Positions 44,375-54,508 of a stretch of 64,000 bases of DNA are shown piece by piece. Under the pieces are notes generated by a model. The model was not told where the DNA came from and searched no databases. It worked only from the letters and a program-made list of their open reading frames with translations. The stretch's first letter is position 1, and each line of letters starts with the position of its first letter. Origin of the DNA: Geminicoccus sp035556675 (GTDB lineage: Bacteria; Pseudomonadota; Alphaproteobacteria; Geminicoccales; Geminicoccaceae); assembly GCF_035556675.1 (NCBI RefSeq), contig NZ_DATMFZ010000308.1, positions 1 to 64,000 of the forward strand, written 5' to 3'. Both the position numbers and the translations under genes were made by a program.

Positions 44375-45346
44375 ATGGCGACCAGAGTGATGGTGCGCAA
44401 GACTGGCGGCCCGGAGGTATTGGAAACCGAGAGCTTCGAACCGGCCAAGCCAGGCCCCGGCGAGGTGCTGCTGCGCCAGCGCGCGGTCGGCCTGAACTTC
44501 ATCGACTGCTACTTTCGCACCGGCCTCTATCCCACGCCCCTGCCCTTCACGCCGGGCTTCGAGGGCTGCGGCATCATCGAGGCGGCCGGCGACGGGGTCG
44601 ACCTGAAGGTCGGCCAGCGGGTCGCCTACGGCACCGGGCCGATCGGCGCCTATACCGACATGCGGGTGATGCCGGCCGGCCCGCTCGTCCCGGTCCCGGA
44701 CGCGATCCCGGACGACGTGGCCTGCGCCATGATGCTGAAGGGCATGACCGCCCGCTATCTCCTGCGCCGCACCTTCCGCGTCGAGCCCGGCCACACCATC
44801 CTGATCCACGCCGCAGCCGGCGGGGTTGGCCTGATCGTCTGCCAGTGGGCGAAGCATCTGGGTGCCACGGTGATCGGCACGGTCTCGACCGATGAGAAGG
44901 CCGAACTCGCCAGGGCCAATGGCTGCGACCACCCGATCGTCTACAGCCGCGAGGACTTCGTCGCCCGGGTCAAGGAGATCACCGGCGGCAAGGGCGTGGA
45001 CGTGGTCTACGATTCGGTCGGCAAGGACACCTTCCTGAAGTCGCTGGACTGCCTGAAGCGCCTCGGCATGATGGTCACCTTCGGCCAGTCGTCCGGCAAG
45101 GTGGAGCCGTTCGACACCGGGCTGCTCGCCCAGAAGGGCTCCCTGTTCCTGACCCGGCCGACCCTGTTCTCCTATGTCGCCGAGCGCCAGGACCTGCTCG
45201 AGACCGCCAGGGACCTGACCGACGTGGTCGCGAGCGGGGCGGTGAAAATCCAGGTGGAGCAGAAATATCCGCTGGCCGACGCGGCCGCGGCCCATCGCGA
45301 CCTGGAAGCGCGCAAGACCACCGGTGCCACGGTGCTCATTCCCTGA
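44375..45346 (+). CDS. NADPH:quinone oxidoreductase (Qor/MDR family)
   Basis: This 323-residue medium-chain reductase has the GroES-like half (GPGEVLLRQRAVGLNFIDCY, PFTPGFEGCGIIE) and Rossmann motif HAAAGGVGLIVCQWAK, with YDSVGKDTFLKSLDCLKRLG. There is no zinc-binding cysteine cluster, as in quinone reductases of the Qor group. It reduces quinones with NADPH. The start lies 39 bp after the DUF255 gene stop. It ends 11 bp into the convergent exported-protein gene. Confidence 0.88.
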   Translation: MATRVMVRKTGGPEVLETESFEPAKPGPGEVLLRQRAVGLNFIDCYFRTGLYPTPLPFTPGFEGCGIIEAAGDGVDLKVGQRVAYGTGPIGAYTDMRVMPAGPLVPVPDAIPDDVACAMMLKGMTARYLLRRTFRVEPGHTILIHAAAGGVGLIVCQWAKHLGATVIGTVSTDEKAELARANGCDHPIVYSREDFVARVKEITGGKGVDVVYDSVGKDTFLKSLDCLKRLGMMVTFGQSSGKVEPFDTGLLAQKGSLFLTRPTLFSYVAERQDLLETARDLTDVVASGAVKIQVEQKYPLADAAAAHRDLEARKTTGATVLIP

Positions 45347-45740
45347 CCGTATCCGCCGGCCGGGTCTCCTTCGCGAGCCCGGCCGGCTCCTTGAACCGGT
45401 CCTGGAGCCAGCGGTCGTAGAAGGCCAGCGCCGCCGCCCGCCCCTCGCTCAGGCACCACAGCCGCTTGCCGCTGATCGAGCGGTTCTGCCATTCGCGGTC
45501 GAACGCGACCGCGGCCGTGATCCGGGCAGCACTGGCCTGCTGCTCGTCCAGGCCATCGGCCGCCCTCGCCTCCGCACAGGCGAGTGCGGCCCCAGCGGCC
45601 AGGCCGTCGTTCCACAGGCCGCAATAGTGCAGCACTTCCTGGTCATAGGCGCAGCGTGCATAGGGCGGCAGCGTGTCGCGCGGCCCGGCCAGGGCAGGTG
45701 CCGTGATCAGCAGCAGGAGGCCGGTCAGCCGCAGGATCAC
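45336..45740 (-). CDS. Small exported protein, unknown function
   Basis: This 134-residue frame starts with GTG 45740, which overlaps the TauE stop as GTGA, and opens with a signal peptide (ILRLTGLLLLITAPALAGPRD). Four cysteines (CAYDQEVLHYC, CAEA, LWCLSEG) suggest disulfides. It reads through ADGLDEQQASAARITAAVA and YDRWLQDRFKE. I recognise no named family. Coupling to TauE suggests a shared operon. Confidence 0.6.
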   Translation of the reverse strand: MILRLTGLLLLITAPALAGPRDTLPPYARCAYDQEVLHYCGLWNDGLAAGAALACAEARAADGLDEQQASAARITAAVAFDREWQNRSISGKRLWCLSEGRAAALAFYDRWLQDRFKEPAGLAKETRPADTVRE

Positions 45741-46486
45741 ATGAAACCGTCCCAGAGCAGCTTGACCCCCGTCAGCAGCACGAAGCCCACGCACAGCGGA
45801 TAGAACCAGCGGTCGCTGACGCGGTGGTGCAGCCGCACCCCCGCCAGCATGCCCAGAGCTGCCACCGGCACCATGCAGAGGATCGTGGTGACGATCGACT
45901 GGTCGAACAGGCCGATCATGAAGTAGGGCGGCAGCTTCGCGAGGTTGATGGCGGCGAACAGGATGGTCATCGTACCGACGAACACCGTCTTGTTCAGCCG
46001 CAGCGGCACCAGATAGAGGTTGGCGGGCGGTCCGCCGGCATGGGCGATCGTGCTGGTGAAGCCGGCGGCACTGCCCAGCACCACGCCGGACAGCGGCCTT
46101 GGCGGCTTGCCGGTGCCGATCCGCGCTGCCGGGCGCAGGAACCAGTCCAGCGAGAACAGCACCGAGGTGGCGCCCAGGAGAATGCGCACCGCGTCCTCCG
46201 ACAGCCAGTCGAACGCCAGGGTGCCGAGCACGATCCCGACCAGCGCGCCGGGCAGGAGTGCCGCCACCGCGTGCCGGCTCCAGCTGCGCCGGTACGCCCA
46301 CACGCCGATCGCGTCCATCAGGCAGAGCAGCGGCAGCATGATCGCCGCGGCATGGGCCGGGGACATCACCCAGCTCATCAGCGGCACCGACACCATGCCG
46401 AGCCCGCCACCGAATCCGCCTTTGCTGAGCGCACTGATCAGGACGCCGGTGATCACCAGCATCCAGTAGAGCAGGTCCTGATTCAA
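45737..46486 (-). CDS. TauE/SafE-family sulfite/anion exporter-like permease
   Basis: The product of about 249 residues has eight predicted hydrophobic helices and the family motif SKGGFGGGLGMVSVPL at the start, then HAGGPPANLYLVPLRL in the middle. TauE/SafE proteins export sulfite, sulfoacetate or similar anions, or are used with metal-sulfur compounds. I choose TTG 46486, which gives the usual N-terminus (NQDLLYWMLVITG). An ATG at 46525 would overlap the upstream gene by 29 bp and add 13 polar residues. The substrate is unknown. Confidence 0.82.
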   Translation of the reverse strand: MNQDLLYWMLVITGVLISALSKGGFGGGLGMVSVPLMSWVMSPAHAAAIMLPLLCLMDAIGVWAYRRSWSRHAVAALLPGALVGIVLGTLAFDWLSEDAVRILLGATSVLFSLDWFLRPAARIGTGKPPRPLSGVVLGSAAGFTSTIAHAGGPPANLYLVPLRLNKTVFVGTMTILFAAINLAKLPPYFMIGLFDQSIVTTILCMVPVAALGMLAGVRLHHRVSDRWFYPLCVGFVLLTGVKLLWDGFM

Positions 46487-46496
46487 CGAAGTGGGC

Positions 46497-47102
46497 TCAC
46501 ATCCCGGCGATCTTCTTGAGCGCATCGATCTGCCAGGCCTGGGTCATGTCCTCCAGGATCTGGCCGTTCTCCAGCCCGCGCCCTTCCAGCTGCAGCATGA
46601 TCCGGCCCCCCAGGATCAGCGTGGCCTGGCCGCTGTCGCCGCCCTCCTCGAACTGCACCATCGCGTTGTCCCGGCCGACCCGAACCCGCTTGGCGCCGGG
46701 ATTGGCCGCGATCAGCGCCGGATTGCCGATCATCGCCGCCAGCCCCTGGATCATCGGGTTGTCCACCGAGATCCGGGCCTCGATCGAGCCGTTGCCGCCC
46801 TCCTGCGTATAGGTGCGCGCCACCGCCGTGCCGCCGCCGAACATCGCCATGGCGGCACTGCTGTCGTCTTCGCTGTCCTCGTACGTCCAGCCCGTGGGCG
46901 CCGGCGGGAAGCCCGCGCGATACTGCCCGGCGAGCTGCGACCGGATGTCCTGGATCGCGAACTGCAGCTCGTTGATGGCGCCACCCAGGTCACCTTCTTC
47001 GTAGTACTGCTTGCCGAGATCGATCTGATCGGTGACCTGATCGGCGGACGCCGGCAGGGCGGCAGCCAGCAACAGGGCGCAGACAAGGGCAACGACACGC
47101 AT
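46497..47102 (-). CDS. Exported or periplasmic protein, unknown function
   Basis: This 201-residue frame starts at ATG 47102 with a signal peptide (MRVVALVCALLLAAALPASA) followed by DQVTDQIDLGKQYYEEGDL, a TPR-like opening. A hydrophobic Gly-rich middle and ALILGGRIMLQLEGR-type strand segments (TLILGGRIMLQLEGR) follow. It resembles the bacterial exported families with a TPR-like start and an all-beta end, but I recognise no named domain. It is divergent from the FAD monooxygenase gene, with 96 bp between the starts. Confidence 0.65.
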   Translation of the reverse strand: MRVVALVCALLLAAALPASADQVTDQIDLGKQYYEEGDLGGAINELQFAIQDIRSQLAGQYRAGFPPAPTGWTYEDSEDDSSAAMAMFGGGTAVARTYTQEGGNGSIEARISVDNPMIQGLAAMIGNPALIAANPGAKRVRVGRDNAMVQFEEGGDSGQATLILGGRIMLQLEGRGLENGQILEDMTQAWQIDALKKIAGM

Positions 47103-47198
47103 GGAACCAACCGCAGCTTCCCCGACCGGCCCTGACCCTAGCCTGCCCGTCACGGTGTCGTCGAGCGTCCGGAAACGTCTGGCAGCGGGAGCTGGCCG

Positions 47199-48365
47199 AT
47201 GAGCGGGAATGACCGGGTCGTGGTGGTGGGCGGCGGCCATGCCGGCCTGCTCATGGGCTTGGCGCTGGCCGGACACGGCATCGAGGTCCGGGTGGTCGAG
47301 CCCATGGCGCCGGCAGCGATCCGCAAGGCGCCGCCCGACGGGCGGACCCTCGCACTCCTGGCCGGCAGCATCCTGCAGCTCGAGGGGCTGGGCCTGTGGG
47401 GCCCGCTCGCTCCCTATGGCACGCCGATTCGGCGGGTCGAGGTGCTGGACGTCGGCAGCGCGGCCAAGGTCGACTATCGCGAGGAGGACGCGCCCGGCCC
47501 GGTCCCGTTCGGCCAGGGATTCGAGAATCGCGTCCTGCGCCAGGTGCTGCTCGACCTGTTCCTGGAGCGGGCCGGCCGCCGTCACCTGGTCACCGACCGG
47601 GTGAGCGCCATCGAGCGCGACGCCACAGGCATCACCATCCGTACCGAGGGAGGTGCCCGGCTGCCGGCGGGCCTGGTGATCGGTGCCGATGGCCGCGGCT
47701 CCGGGCTGCGCAAGCTGGCCGGGATCGGGTTGCATCGCTGGAGCTATGGCCACTCCGCCCTGGGCTTCATCGTCCGCCACCCGGTCGACAATGGCGGTGC
47801 CGTGCTGGAGCGGATGCGCAAGGGCGGACCGCTGGCGACGCTGCCGCTGCGTGCCGACCGCACCGGGATCACCTGGGTGGAGACGCCGGAGCGGGCGAAG
47901 GCCCTGGCCGAAGGCGAACCAGGACAGCTGCTGGCCGAGCTGGACCTGGCCCTGGGCCACGCGCTGGGCGAGCTCGAGCTGGACAGCCCGGTGGGTGTCT
48001 GGCCGCTCTCCGGCCAGCATGCCGACCGCTACGTGGCACCACGTCTGGCCCTGGTCGGCGATGCCGCCCATGGGGTTCACCCCATCCATGCCCAGGGCTT
48101 CAACATGGGCATCGCGGATGTGGCCGCCCTGGTGCAGCTCATCGCGGCCCGGCCGGACGAGCCGGGCTCTCCGGATGTCCTGCGCGCCTATGAGCGGCAG
48201 CGGCGCGGCCCGAACACGCGCTCGATCTGGCTGACCCATGGTCTCGCCCGGCTGTTCACCAACGAGCTGGTGCCGGTCACGCGCGCCCGTGGGGCAGCGC
48301 TCACCTTGCTCGACCGGCTGCGCCCGCTGCGGCGGTTCGCCATCCAGCGCGGCATGCGGACCTGA
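47199..48365 (+). CDS. FAD-dependent monooxygenase (UbiH/COQ6 family)
   Basis: This 388-residue flavoprotein has the GxGxxG-like VVVVGGGHAGLLMGLALAG at about 7-25, the DG motif LVIGADGRGSGLRKLAGI and the terminal FAD-binding LALVGDAAHGVHPIHAQGFNMGI. Ubiquinone hydroxylases of this family add ring hydroxyl groups. Position in the ring cannot be read. It is followed by ynfA with no gap beyond the stop, so the two are cotranscribed. Confidence 0.9.
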   Translation: MSGNDRVVVVGGGHAGLLMGLALAGHGIEVRVVEPMAPAAIRKAPPDGRTLALLAGSILQLEGLGLWGPLAPYGTPIRRVEVLDVGSAAKVDYREEDAPGPVPFGQGFENRVLRQVLLDLFLERAGRRHLVTDRVSAIERDATGITIRTEGGARLPAGLVIGADGRGSGLRKLAGIGLHRWSYGHSALGFIVRHPVDNGGAVLERMRKGGPLATLPLRADRTGITWVETPERAKALAEGEPGQLLAELDLALGHALGELELDSPVGVWPLSGQHADRYVAPRLALVGDAAHGVHPIHAQGFNMGIADVAALVQLIAARPDEPGSPDVLRAYERQRRGPNTRSIWLTHGLARLFTNELVPVTRARGAALTLLDRLRPLRRFAIQRGMRT

Positions 48366-48366
48366 A

Positions 48367-48693
48367 ATGTCGGTTCTGCCGATCTATCTGGGCGCGGCTC
48401 TGGCCGAGATCACCGGCTGCTTCGCGTTCTGGGCCTGGCTGCGGCTCGGCCGCTCGATCCTCTGGCTGGTACCGGGCATGGCCAGCCTCGCCCTGTTCGC
48501 CTGGCTGCTGACGCTGAGCCCGGCAGACGCCGCGGGACGCGCTTTTGCGGCCTATGGCGGCATCTACATCCTCGCGAGCCTGCTGTGGCTCTGGGCCGCC
48601 GAGGGGGTGCGCCCGGACCGCTGGGATCTGGCCGGTACGCTGGTCTGCCTGCTGGGTGCGGCCCTGATCCTGTTCGGGCCCCGCCCGGCCTGA
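48367..48693 (+). CDS. YnfA-family small membrane protein (UPF0060)
   Basis: This 108-residue protein has four membrane helices, with the hallmarks ALAEITGCFAFWAWLRLGRS near the start and AAYGGIYILASLLWLWAAEG, DRWDLAGTLVCLLGAALIL near the end. YnfA proteins are members of the small multidrug resistance superfamily. The start is ATG 48367, one base after the monooxygenase stop. It is convergent with rho. Confidence 0.92.
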   Translation: MSVLPIYLGAALAEITGCFAFWAWLRLGRSILWLVPGMASLALFAWLLTLSPADAAGRAFAAYGGIYILASLLWLWAAEGVRPDRWDLAGTLVCLLGAALILFGPRPA

Positions 48694-48714
48694 GCCGGAC
48701 CAGGGCCCGCCGGA

Positions 48715-50766
<2,052 letters not shown>

Positions 50767-50796
50767 GATGGTTCTCGCGGAAAAGAACTCGAGAGA

Positions 50797-51228
50797 TCAG
50801 AAGGGCTTGAGGATCACCAGGAGAACGATCCCGACGAACAGCAGGGTCGGAACCTCGTTGATCATCCGATAGAAGCTGGCGGGCTTGGGTCGCTCGTCCC
50901 GAGCCAGCTTCCGGACTTGGCCGGCCAGGAAGCCGTGGCAGCCGGCGAGCAGCAGCACCAGGAGGAGCTTCGCGTGCAGCCAGCCGTCGGAGAACTGGTT
51001 CTGCACGATCGCGAGCCAGATCCCGAACACGAAGGTGAGAATCATGGCCGGGGTGGCGATCCCTTTCAGGAGCCGCCGCTCCATGATCTTGAAAGTCTCC
51101 GACGAATCGCCGCCGACGACCTTGTCGACATGGTACACCATCAGGCGCGGCAGATACCACATCGCAGCCATCCAGGCGGCGAATGCCATGATGTGCAGGG
51201 ATTTCAGCCAGAGCGACCAGTCGCTCAA
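50797..51228 (-). CDS. hemJ: Protoporphyrinogen oxidase HemJ
   Basis: This 143-residue protein has four membrane helices with the family's DWSLWLKSLHIMAFAAWMAAM, WYLPRLMVYHVD, RLLKGIATPAMILTFVFG, LHAKLLLVLLLAGCHG and the final FRMINEVPT-like stretch (YRMINEVPTLLFV). HemJ converts protoporphyrinogen IX to protoporphyrin IX in heme synthesis. It lies between hemE and rho on the same strand. Confidence 0.93.
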   Translation of the reverse strand: MSDWSLWLKSLHIMAFAAWMAAMWYLPRLMVYHVDKVVGGDSSETFKIMERRLLKGIATPAMILTFVFGIWLAIVQNQFSDGWLHAKLLLVLLLAGCHGFLAGQVRKLARDERPKPASFYRMINEVPTLLFVGIVLLVILKPF

Positions 51229-51312
51229 CCGGACCTCGCGTGCGCTTCCGATCGTACGATCCTGTCGGGCTCCATCAAGGAGCCTGGCGAACGTCGATGA
51301 AGCGGGAAGTTT

Positions 51313-51341
51313 TCAGGGGACGGCAAGGGTGCCGCCCCTGA
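51313..51341 (-). other. Imperfect hairpin between hemE and hemJ
   Basis: TCAGGGGACGGCA (51313-51325) pairs with TGCCGCCCCTGA (51330-51341) with one bulged A and a 4-nt loop. No T-run follows on either strand, so it is more likely a processing or attenuation structure than a terminator. Confidence 0.35.
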
Positions 51342-51385
51342 TCAATGGCCCATAGCGGTGAAGATTTCAAGGGTTCTGACCGATA

Positions 51386-52447
51386 TCAGGCGTCCAGCGC
51401 CCGCACTGCGTCGGCCAGCCGCTGCACCTCGCCGGGATCGGTCTGCTGTAGCACGCCGTGGCCCAGGTTGAAGATCCAGGGCCGGCCCTGATTGGCCTTT
51501 GCCAGCGCCGCAAGGCGCGTCAGCATGCCCTCCCCGCCGGCCACCAGATCGACAGGGTCGAGATTGCCCTGCAGGCACAGGTTGCGCGGCAGTAGCCGTA
51601 CCGCCTCGGCCATCGGCACGCTCGTGTCGAGGCTCAGCCCGTCGGCTCCCACCCGGGCCGCCACCTCGGGCAGCGCCAGACCGACACCGCGCGGGAAATG
51701 GATCATCGGGATGTCGGGATGCCGGGCCTTGAGCTCCGCCACGATCCGTTGTGCCGGCTGGATCGCCCACAGCTCGAGCTGGTCGGGCGGCAGGGCGCCG
51801 GCCCAGCTGTCGAACAGCTGCAGCACCTCGGCACCGGCCTGCACCTGCCGGTCGAGGAAGGCGATCACCGCGTCGGTCAGCAGCTCGATGAGCCGGCCGA
51901 ACAGCTCCGGCTGGCAGCGGGCCAGCGTGCGCGCGGCCGCGAAGTCCTTCGAGCCGCCGCCTTCGACTACGTAGGCCGCGAGCGTCCAGGGTGCGCCGGC
52001 AAAGCCGATCAGCGCCGTCTCCGGGGGTAGCTCCCGCCTGAGTCGGCTGAGTGTCGCGTAAACCGGGCTCAGGCGATCGTGCAACTGATCGAGGCTCAGC
52101 CTCGCCAGATCCTCAGCCGTCCTGACCGGCGCCAGCACCGGCCCCTCCCCCTGGGCGAAGGCGACCTGCACGCCCAAGGCGTCCGGCACCACCAGGATGT
52201 CGGAGAACAGGATGGCCGCATCCATGCCGAACCGCCGGATCGGTTGAAGGGTCACCTCCACCGCCAGGGCGGGATTGTAGCACAAGGAGAGAAAGTCCGG
52301 CACGTCCTTACGTATCTCGCGATATTCCGGGAGATAGCGTCCCGCCTGACGCATCAGCCAGAACGGCGGGCGTGTCGTCGGCTGACCCTTGAGAGACCGG
52401 ATCAGCAGCTTGTCAGCCGAATGGATCGGTGAGCCGGATTTGTCCAC
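51386..52447 (-). CDS. hemE: Uroporphyrinogen decarboxylase HemE
   Basis: This 353-residue enzyme has the conserved PPFWLMRQAGRYLPEYRE, DAAILFSDILVVPDALG, GFAGAPWTLAAYVVEGGGSK and NLGHGVLQQTDP. It decarboxylates uroporphyrinogen III to coproporphyrinogen III in heme synthesis. The start is GTG at 52447, which lies inside a TGTGGACAA DnaA-box-like sequence. HemE genes flank oriC in Caulobacter and Rickettsia. Confidence 0.96.
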   Translation of the reverse strand: MDKSGSPIHSADKLLIRSLKGQPTTRPPFWLMRQAGRYLPEYREIRKDVPDFLSLCYNPALAVEVTLQPIRRFGMDAAILFSDILVVPDALGVQVAFAQGEGPVLAPVRTAEDLARLSLDQLHDRLSPVYATLSRLRRELPPETALIGFAGAPWTLAAYVVEGGGSKDFAAARTLARCQPELFGRLIELLTDAVIAFLDRQVQAGAEVLQLFDSWAGALPPDQLELWAIQPAQRIVAELKARHPDIPMIHFPRGVGLALPEVAARVGADGLSLDTSVPMAEAVRLLPRNLCLQGNLDPVDLVAGGEGMLTRLAALAKANQGRPWIFNLGHGVLQQTDPGEVQRLADAVRALDA

Positions 52448-52873
52448 AGGTCAACAGTTCCTAAGAATCTGTTCTTTTGCGATTCGAATGGAGAAGAACA
52501 GGTTGTAGGGGTGGTTGTAGGGAGGGCCTGAACCGGGATTGCCGGATGGTCCCCCGGATCTCCCTGCCATCTGCCCAGCCTCCAGCTGGGCGCCGCGTCC
52601 TGGGTACAAATGCTGGAACATCCGTAAAAAAGCCAGTTCATTCCGCGTCTTGCCCGGGGGATAAGGATTCGGTGGAAGTGGGGGATTGTCCGACGCTATC
52701 GTCCGTGCGTGCATCGTCGGTCGTCGAAGCTTTCCCCATGGGTGTCGAATATCGGGAGATGGGTGGATGGACGGGCTGAGATGCGGACGGTTCGGCGGCC
52801 CGCCGTGGAGGCGTGGAATTATCCACCATCCATCCACAGCTCCGATGACGTGCCGGGGCCAGCGGACGGGACG
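52440..52873. other. Candidate replication origin (oriC)
   Basis: This 434-bp region lies between hemE (minus) and ppsR (plus), a gene pair that flanks oriC in Caulobacter and Rickettsia. It holds DnaA-box-like 9-mers: TGTGGACAA (52448-52440, minus), GGTGGATAA (52827-52819, minus), TGTGGATGG (52838-52830, minus) and GGTGGATGG (52762-52770, plus), each 1-3 mismatches from TGTGGATAA. AT-rich patches lie at about 52451-52500 and 52608-52645. Three GANTC sites lie at 52465, 52481 and 52666. No gene fits in it. Divergent transcription away from it also fits an origin. No experimental support. Confidence 0.55.
52470..52500. promoter_or_regulatory. Nested dyad upstream of hemE
   Basis: TGTTCTT (52470-52476) and AAGAACA (52494-52500) are inverted repeats around the palindrome ATTCGAAT (52482-52489), almost concentric. 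It lies 23-53 bp upstream of the hemE start within the putative origin. It could be a regulator binding site or an origin element. Confidence 0.4.
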
Positions 52874-53761
52874 ATGACCTTGCGGCTGCACCTGCACCTG
52901 ATCTCGGACAGCACGGGCGAGACGGTGACCACCGTGGCGCGTGCCGCCGTGTCCCAGTTCGAGGATGTGGTCCCGGTCGAGCATGTCTGGTTCTTCGTCC
53001 GGACCCGCGCCCAGCTCGAGAAGGTGCTCTCCATCATCGGCATGATGCCGGGGATGGTGATCTTCACCCTGATCTCGCCGGACCTGCGCCAGATCCTGCA
53101 GGAGCGCTGCGCCCAGATGGAGGTACCCTGCGTCCCGGTCCTGGACGTGGTGATGAACGCGCTCACCCAGATGGTGGGCTCGTCGGGCATGCCGAAGATC
53201 GGCAAGCAGCACGAGATGGACGCGGGCTACTTCTCGCGCATCGCCGCGATGGACTTCGCGATGCGCCACGACGACGGCCAGGCGCCCGAACGGCTGGACG
53301 AGGCCGACGTGGTGCTGGTGGGGGTGTCACGCACCTCCAAGACGCCGACCTGCGTCTATCTCGCCAATCGCGGCATCAAGGCGGCCAATGTCCCGATCGT
53401 CCCGGACATGCCGCAGCTCCGCTACCTGGAGAAGCTGAAGCGGCCGCTCATCGTCGGCCTCACCATCAATGCCGAGCACCTGACCTCGATCCGGCGCAAC
53501 CGGCAAAAGCACATGGGGGTCGGCGATGAGGGCCAGTTCGGCGGCGACTATGCCGAGGCGGACCGGGTTCGCGAGGAGCTGGTGATGGCCAGGCGGATGT
53601 TCCGCAGGTTCGGCTGGCCCGAGATCGACGTGACCCGCCGTTCGGTGGAAGAGACCGCCGCCGCGGTGCTGCAGCTCCTGCAGGCCCGGCGCGACCCGGC
53701 GCTGGGGACCGGGCCCAGGAGCTCGATCGCCGCTGCCGACTGGCTGCAGGACGATGAATGA
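52874..53761 (+). CDS. ppsR: PEP synthase/PPDK regulatory kinase-phosphorylase (PpsR, DUF299)
   Basis: This 295-residue protein has the N-terminal LISDSTGETVTTVARAAV, PDLRQILQERC, GYFSRIAAMDFAMRHDDGQ and the unusual P-loop GVSRTSKTPT at 150-159. The family phosphorylates (ADP-dependent) and dephosphorylates pyruvate,phosphate dikinase or PEP synthase. ATG 52874 matches the conserved N-terminus; the frame extends upstream through the putative origin. The Rickettsia homologue RP001 lies beside oriC. Confidence 0.93.
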   Translation: MTLRLHLHLISDSTGETVTTVARAAVSQFEDVVPVEHVWFFVRTRAQLEKVLSIIGMMPGMVIFTLISPDLRQILQERCAQMEVPCVPVLDVVMNALTQMVGSSGMPKIGKQHEMDAGYFSRIAAMDFAMRHDDGQAPERLDEADVVLVGVSRTSKTPTCVYLANRGIKAANVPIVPDMPQLRYLEKLKRPLIVGLTINAEHLTSIRRNRQKHMGVGDEGQFGGDYAEADRVREELVMARRMFRRFGWPEIDVTRRSVEETAAAVLQLLQARRDPALGTGPRSSIAAADWLQDDE

Positions 53762-53788
53762 GCAGCGCCGCCGCCGGCGAGGCTGCCG

Positions 53789-54508
53789 GTGAGCAGCCAC
53801 CGGCTGCACCGCCGGCGGCCATGGCATCGCTGGGTCCTGCTGCCGGGGGCGGGGCTCCTGGCCCTGGCCTTGGTCTTCTGGTTCGGCCTGGAGGTGGGCA
53901 GTGCCAGAAGCGAGGCTCTGGTGCAGGCGCTCGATGCGCGGCTGGCCGAGCTGGACGAGCGCGAGCGGCAGGCCGGGCTGCGCCATGCCGAGGCGGAGCA
54001 GCGTCAGGCCGATGCCCTGACCGCCGCCCACCGGACGATCCGGGAACTGAAGGAACACGTTCCTGACGGCGAGTTCGGTGCCCTGGTCGACCTGCTGCGC
54101 ACGCGGATGGAGGGCGGAGTTCCCATGGAGCGGCTGCGCTTCGTCGTGAGCCAGGCCCGGGCGGAGCGGCAGTGCCGCGAGGGCGTCGAGCGCCGCCGCT
54201 TCCAGCCGCGACTGCCGAGCGATGTCAGCCCGCTGCAGACCGCGGCCTTCCTCGACAACCGCATCACGGTCAGCGCCACGGCGTCGCCCATGACGCAAGC
54301 GGACGGCACCCAGGGCGAGGGGTTCGATCCGGCCAAGCCCCTGGAGATCCGGCTCCTGCGGATCGGCGGCAACCTGGAACTGGTCAAAGGCGTGCTGCCG
54401 CTCGGCCATTCGGTGGTCGACGGGAACCGTGAGTACCGGTTCACCTTCGCGCCTGGCGCGAAAAGCCCCGGCATCGAGGTGGTGATGCAGGACTGTGCCT
54501 ATCCCTGA
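53789..54508 (+). CDS. Single-pass membrane protein with coiled coil, unknown function
   Basis: This 239-residue frame starts with GTG 53789. It has an Arg/His-rich N-terminus, one membrane helix (about 15-36: WVLLPGAGLLALALVFWFGL), then a coiled coil of about 45-90 residues (LVQALDARLAELDERERQ, AEAEQRQADALTAAHRTI) and a globular C-terminal part ending IEVVMQDCAYP. I recognise no named family. It lies 28 bp after ppsR and overlaps the end of dinB by 10 bp. Confidence 0.6.
   Translation: MSSHRLHRRRPWHRWVLLPGAGLLALALVFWFGLEVGSARSEALVQALDARLAELDERERQAGLRHAEAEQRQADALTAAHRTIRELKEHVPDGEFGALVDLLRTRMEGGVPMERLRFVVSQARAERQCREGVERRRFQPRLPSDVSPLQTAAFLDNRITVSATASPMTQADGTQGEGFDPAKPLEIRLLRIGGNLELVKGVLPLGHSVVDGNREYRFTFAPGAKSPGIEVVMQDCAYP

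Noticed and set aside
51313..51341. Hairpin between hemE and hemJ as an intrinsic terminator
   Set aside because: No T-run on either strand, and the downstream genes continue on the same strand. Kept only as a low-confidence structure.
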